Positions 5,150-7,662 of a DNA stretch of 7,662 nucleotides are shown piece by piece (position 1 is the first letter of the stretch; each line of letters begins with the position of its first letter). A program made the position numbers and the translations under genes. Below the pieces are notes generated by a model that was not told where the DNA came from, did not search any database, and saw only the letters and a list, made by a program, of their open reading frames with translations. The stretch is from an uncultured Lachnospiraceae bacterium (GTDB lineage: Bacteria > Bacillota > Clostridia > Lachnospirales > Lachnospiraceae). Where the stretch lies: NCBI GenBank assembly GCA_934370915.1, contig CAKRNI010000116.1, forward strand, positions 1-7,662. Reading direction: 5' to 3'.

Positions 5150-7662
5150 CAATGCGAAACACCACCGGATTCACGCACGCTTCCCTTCGGATAGGTATTA
5201 TCTGCAAAGCGTAACCACCAGCCATGCCCATCCATCATCCAATGGCTCTTTCCGTCATTGACAAAGCTGTTTGTTTCTCCTGTGATAATTCCTGCCGTAC
5301 TGTCGATCGTTCCTTTGACTGAATCTTGGCTGACTACACCGCTGCCGGAGGTTTTATCCTTACCGGAGGACGGGTTGTTGCGACTCGGTCTTTCTGGCTC
5401 ATCCGAATCATCTGAATCATCCGTTCTGTTCGATTCGTTCGGTTTGCCTGTTTCGCCCGGCTTTTCCGTTTCACCCGGCTTTTCCGTTTCGCCCGGTTTG
5501 CCTGTTTCGTCCGGCTTTTCCGTTTCGCCCGGCTTTTCCGTTTCGCCCGGCTTTTCCGTTTCGCCCGGCTTTTCCGTTTCACCCGGCTTTTCCGTTTCGC
5601 CCGGTTTGCCTGTTTCGTCCGGCTTTTCTTCCGTTGCTGTCACTTCTGCCGTACCGGTCATCGCTGCGATCTCATAACGAGCGGATGCCCATTCATTCGG
5701 TGTAAATACCACCTCGTAGCTATGAGTGCCTGCCTGTGCCGTTAAGGCCGGATCCTTCCAGGCAAAGCTTCCGTATTCAGTGCTTCCTCCTGATAAGGCA
5801 GAGTCACTCAGAGGACTTCCTGCCTTCACCGACGCTGCCGTCGGCCAGGTGATCTGCGGTGCAGCCACCTTTCCGATCGTAAATGTAAATGCAGCCGGAG
5901 CAGGCGTGTTGTATTTGGCCGCCCACTCATCATAAGTGTCAAAATCAAACTCGGCTGTCATCCGGTGCGTTCCTACAGATGCGACTCCCGGCTTTGGCAG
6001 GTTGAGAACCGCAGTTTCAGCTTCCCCTACAGGAATCGTATCCGGAACCTGATTTCCATTGTCATAGAAGCGGATCTTACCCTGCAGCTTGTCACCATAC
6101 GCTCCCTGAATACTTGCAATGATATCAAAATCATCCTCGTAGGTTCCGAGAATCCCTTCCGGCTGCTGCGCTCCGGTACTCCGGTTCACAGCCGTTAAGG
6201 CAAGGGTGAGTGTTCCTTTTTCAATGGTGATCGTTCTCTTTGCCGGTGTGCTTGTGCCAAGGTAATTCGTTCCGTCTGCCATGGTGATGCTTACATCGGC
6301 GGAACCGACACCTTTGATGGTCACCTGACCCTGTGCATCCACGGTGAGAACATTTTCATTGGAGCTTTCATACTTCAGAGCTCCATCTCCCATTACATTC
6401 ACACCTGTCAAGGAAAAGCTGTCATCTCCATAGATTTTTTCTCCAATCCATGCTTCCGGATCGATCGAAATTGAACCCTGTATCCGATGGATCGTTCCGG
6501 TCTGGGCTGGATATGTGATCCGGTAATTCTGCAGATTCACTGCACTCTCACCCGTCTCAACCCTTGCCTTTGAGGAATCAATGGTTACCGCCTTACCGGT
6601 TCCGGCATTGGCATCTGTAAAGCTTCCCTTCAGGCCACTGATGGTATAGCTCTGACCCAAAGCACCTATCTTCACCGTTGCCTCTAATGTGATATCGGTA
6701 CTTCCATCATAGTTTTTTTCAATAGGTGTCGTAAGAACTGCATGCAACTCTTTCGGTGATATCTCCGGAATCACATCTCTTTCCAAACTATTTCCATACT
6801 GCCCTTCTGACGCTCCATCCGGGATAAATTCTACCTGATATGCAGTTGTTCCCTTTACCTCCGGATAAATGGAGGAAGAAGGCGTTTCTTTCTGATTTTC
6901 ACTGAACCTCCATGTTCCTGAAACCGGTAATCTCTTATAATTAACGACCTGAAATCCCGCTGCCAGCTGTACCGAAATCTGATCCAGCGTCTGTCCATAG
7001 GTTCCCGTCGTTTCAAAGGATACTTTACCGGCGGGACCGTCGATCAGTAATGCATCCGGTGTTGTCACCGACAAGCGTTCAGCCGGCTTCGATGCAAAAC
7101 TGCTATCTGTTGCTTTCACACGAAGGGTTATATAATAGGTGTTAGCCGGCTTCGGTGACGTAAACGTCCTCTCCATCTGCCATTGAAGCGCACCCGACTC
7201 AGATTCAGCAATTCCATACTCATACTTGGCATCAATCGGCTCGACAATTTTGATAGAGTAGCTGGTTTTCGTTACCTTTGTTATCTTATCCGGTTTTGCC
7301 GGTCTTACCGGAATCGTTATTGCGGCTGCTTCGCCTGCTGCGGAACCTCCTGCTGTGGAACCTGTAGCTGCTTTTCGCACATACAGGGTAATCTCGTTCG
7401 CGTTCCCCAGCTGTTTATCCAGAATTTCCGTCAGAGACGCCTCGTCACCTGCCGGGATCTTTGTCCAAAATTCAGAATCCCTGGATTGTGCATATTCGAG
7501 CTCATACAGAGCCGTATTTTTCAGGACTTCCCGTTGATAATCAATAGAAGTCTGTTCACGCTCTAATACATTCTCATCCTTGCCTGCCTCAACCTTTCCG
7601 GTAAATTCCACACCGCCAAAGGAGGCTTTCACTGTCTCCGAAGCCGGAAGGTACATATAGAG
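4882..7662 (-). CDS. Multidomain surface protein with Ig-like modules, hexapeptide-repeat linker and wall-binding tail (N-terminus beyond window)
   Basis: The frame stays open to the window edge. The first internal Met (codon 7654-7656) sits in ordinary mid-protein sequence without a signal peptide, so the gene is cut by the window; residues here are counted from that Met (924 residues). Around 115-200 is a fibronectin/Ig-like stretch. Residues 212-296 and 598-662 are related modules of the type GTYGQTL...GTWRF...AYQVEFIPD and YGSFAWKD...SYEVVFTPN. A YDG-type module contains NYDGSTDITLEATV (315-328). A Big-2-like module contains YESSNENVLTVDAQGQVTI (429-447). Residues 680-739 are ten Pro/Glu/Lys hexapeptides, followed by an Asp/Ser-rich linker. 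The tail (801-924) has GHGWWLRFADNTYP, GKWWAFDETGYAKTGW, GWFYMDLEHGMQTGW and GYYVDKNGVWDG. The protein is probably secreted and held on the wall through the tail; there is no LPXTG. It lies upstream of the second surface gene on the same strand but has its own terminator. No enzymatic motif is visible and the ligand is unknown. Confidence 0.88.
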   Translation of the reverse strand, partial: LYMYLPASETVKASFGGVEFTGKVEAGKDENVLEREQTSIDYQREVLKNTALYELEYAQSRDSEFWTKIPAGDEASLTEILDKQLGNANEITLYVRKAATGSTAGGSAAGEAAAITIPVRPAKPDKITKVTKTSYSIKIVEPIDAKYEYGIAESESGALQWQMERTFTSPKPANTYYITLRVKATDSSFASKPAERLSVTTPDALLIDGPAGKVSFETTGTYGQTLDQISVQLAAGFQVVNYKRLPVSGTWRFSENQKETPSSSIYPEVKGTTAYQVEFIPDGASEGQYGNSLERDVIPEISPKELHAVLTTPIEKNYDGSTDITLEATVKIGALGQSYTISGLKGSFTDANAGTGKAVTIDSSKARVETGESAVNLQNYRITYPAQTGTIHRIQGSISIDPEAWIGEKIYGDDSFSLTGVNVMGDGALKYESSNENVLTVDAQGQVTIKGVGSADVSITMADGTNYLGTSTPAKRTITIEKGTLTLALTAVNRSTGAQQPEGILGTYEDDFDIIASIQGAYGDKLQGKIRFYDNGNQVPDTIPVGEAETAVLNLPKPGVASVGTHRMTAEFDFDTYDEWAAKYNTPAPAAFTFTIGKVAAPQITWPTAASVKAGSPLSDSALSGGSTEYGSFAWKDPALTAQAGTHSYEVVFTPNEWASARYEIAAMTGTAEVTATEEKPDETGKPGETEKPGETEKPGETEKPGETEKPGETEKPDETGKPGETEKPGETEKPGETGKPNESNRTDDSDDSDEPERPSRNNPSSGKDKTSGSGVVSQDSVKGTIDSTAGIITGETNSFVNDGKSHWMMDGHGWWLRFADNTYPKGSVRESGGVSHCWEQINGKWWAFDETGYAKTGWLRDEDYGGWFYMDLEHGMQTGWVLLDGAWYYFNPNSDGKRGIMCAGQRTPDGYYVDKNGVWDGRNKQ
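5440..5619 (-). repeat. Ten 18-bp tandem repeats encoding a GETEKP-type linker
   Basis: Ten in-frame 18-bp units encode, from the N-terminal side, DETGKP, five GETEKP, DETGKP, two GETEKP and GETGKP, preceded by a partial EEKP. A higher-order repeat is visible: the three units at 5458-5511 are identical to those at 5566-5619, including a silent GGT/GGC difference, an offset of 108 bp or six units. This points to slippage or unequal exchange in multi-unit steps. The product is an extended, Pro-rich spacer between the Ig-like stalk and the wall-binding tail. Confidence 0.92.

Noticed and set aside
5258..5677. Plus-strand open frame rich in SPGFSV repeats, and a minus-strand Lys/Arg-rich frame at 5334-5582
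   Set aside because: Both are out-of-frame readings of the 18-bp tandem repeat inside the surface gene; any repeat with a unit divisible by three stays open in several frames.
446..7662. LPXTG or other sortase anchor on either protein
   Set aside because: Both proteins end in GVWDGRNKQ directly after the wall-binding repeats, with no sorting motif, hydrophobic segment or basic tail.

Overview
The window looks like chromosomal DNA from a gut-type Clostridia, most likely Lachnospiraceae. This rests on the style of the proteins: very long secreted multidomain surface proteins ending in Trp/Tyr/Gly-rich wall-binding repeats, and a broken LytTR-style response regulator beside them. The host assignment is an inference from family style, not from a marker gene.

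Layout. Positions 1-235 (+ strand) hold two direct repeats, a -10 box, a ribosome binding site and the decayed start of a response-regulator gene. The rest is dominated by two large minus-strand genes. The downstream one (446-4564) is complete: signal peptide, Cys/His-rich segment, beta-helix-like region, several Ig-like (MBG/YDG/Big type) modules, a Ser/Asn/Gly linker and a wall-binding tail. The upstream one (4882 to the window edge, N-terminus missing) has Ig-like modules, a hexapeptide-repeat linker and almost the same tail. The 311-bp gap between them carries a good intrinsic terminator for the upstream gene followed by a strong sigma-A-type promoter for the downstream gene, so they are probably separate transcription units.

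The most notable structure is a gap-free 353-bp duplication (about 94% identical by eye) covering the tail-coding 3' end of both genes. It continues past both stop codons and ends exactly at the outer edge of a long palindrome. Other signals are a sharp base-composition mosaic inside the downstream gene, an 18-bp tandem repeat with a 108-bp higher-order repeat in the upstream gene, and a promoter that appears intact in front of the dead regulator.

Functionally, both proteins are probably exported and held non-covalently on the cell surface by the shared tail, displaying different stalks and, in the complete protein, a beta-helix head that may bind carbohydrate. I see no LPXTG motif, no enzyme with a recognisable catalytic motif, no RNA gene, no CRISPR array and no transposase.
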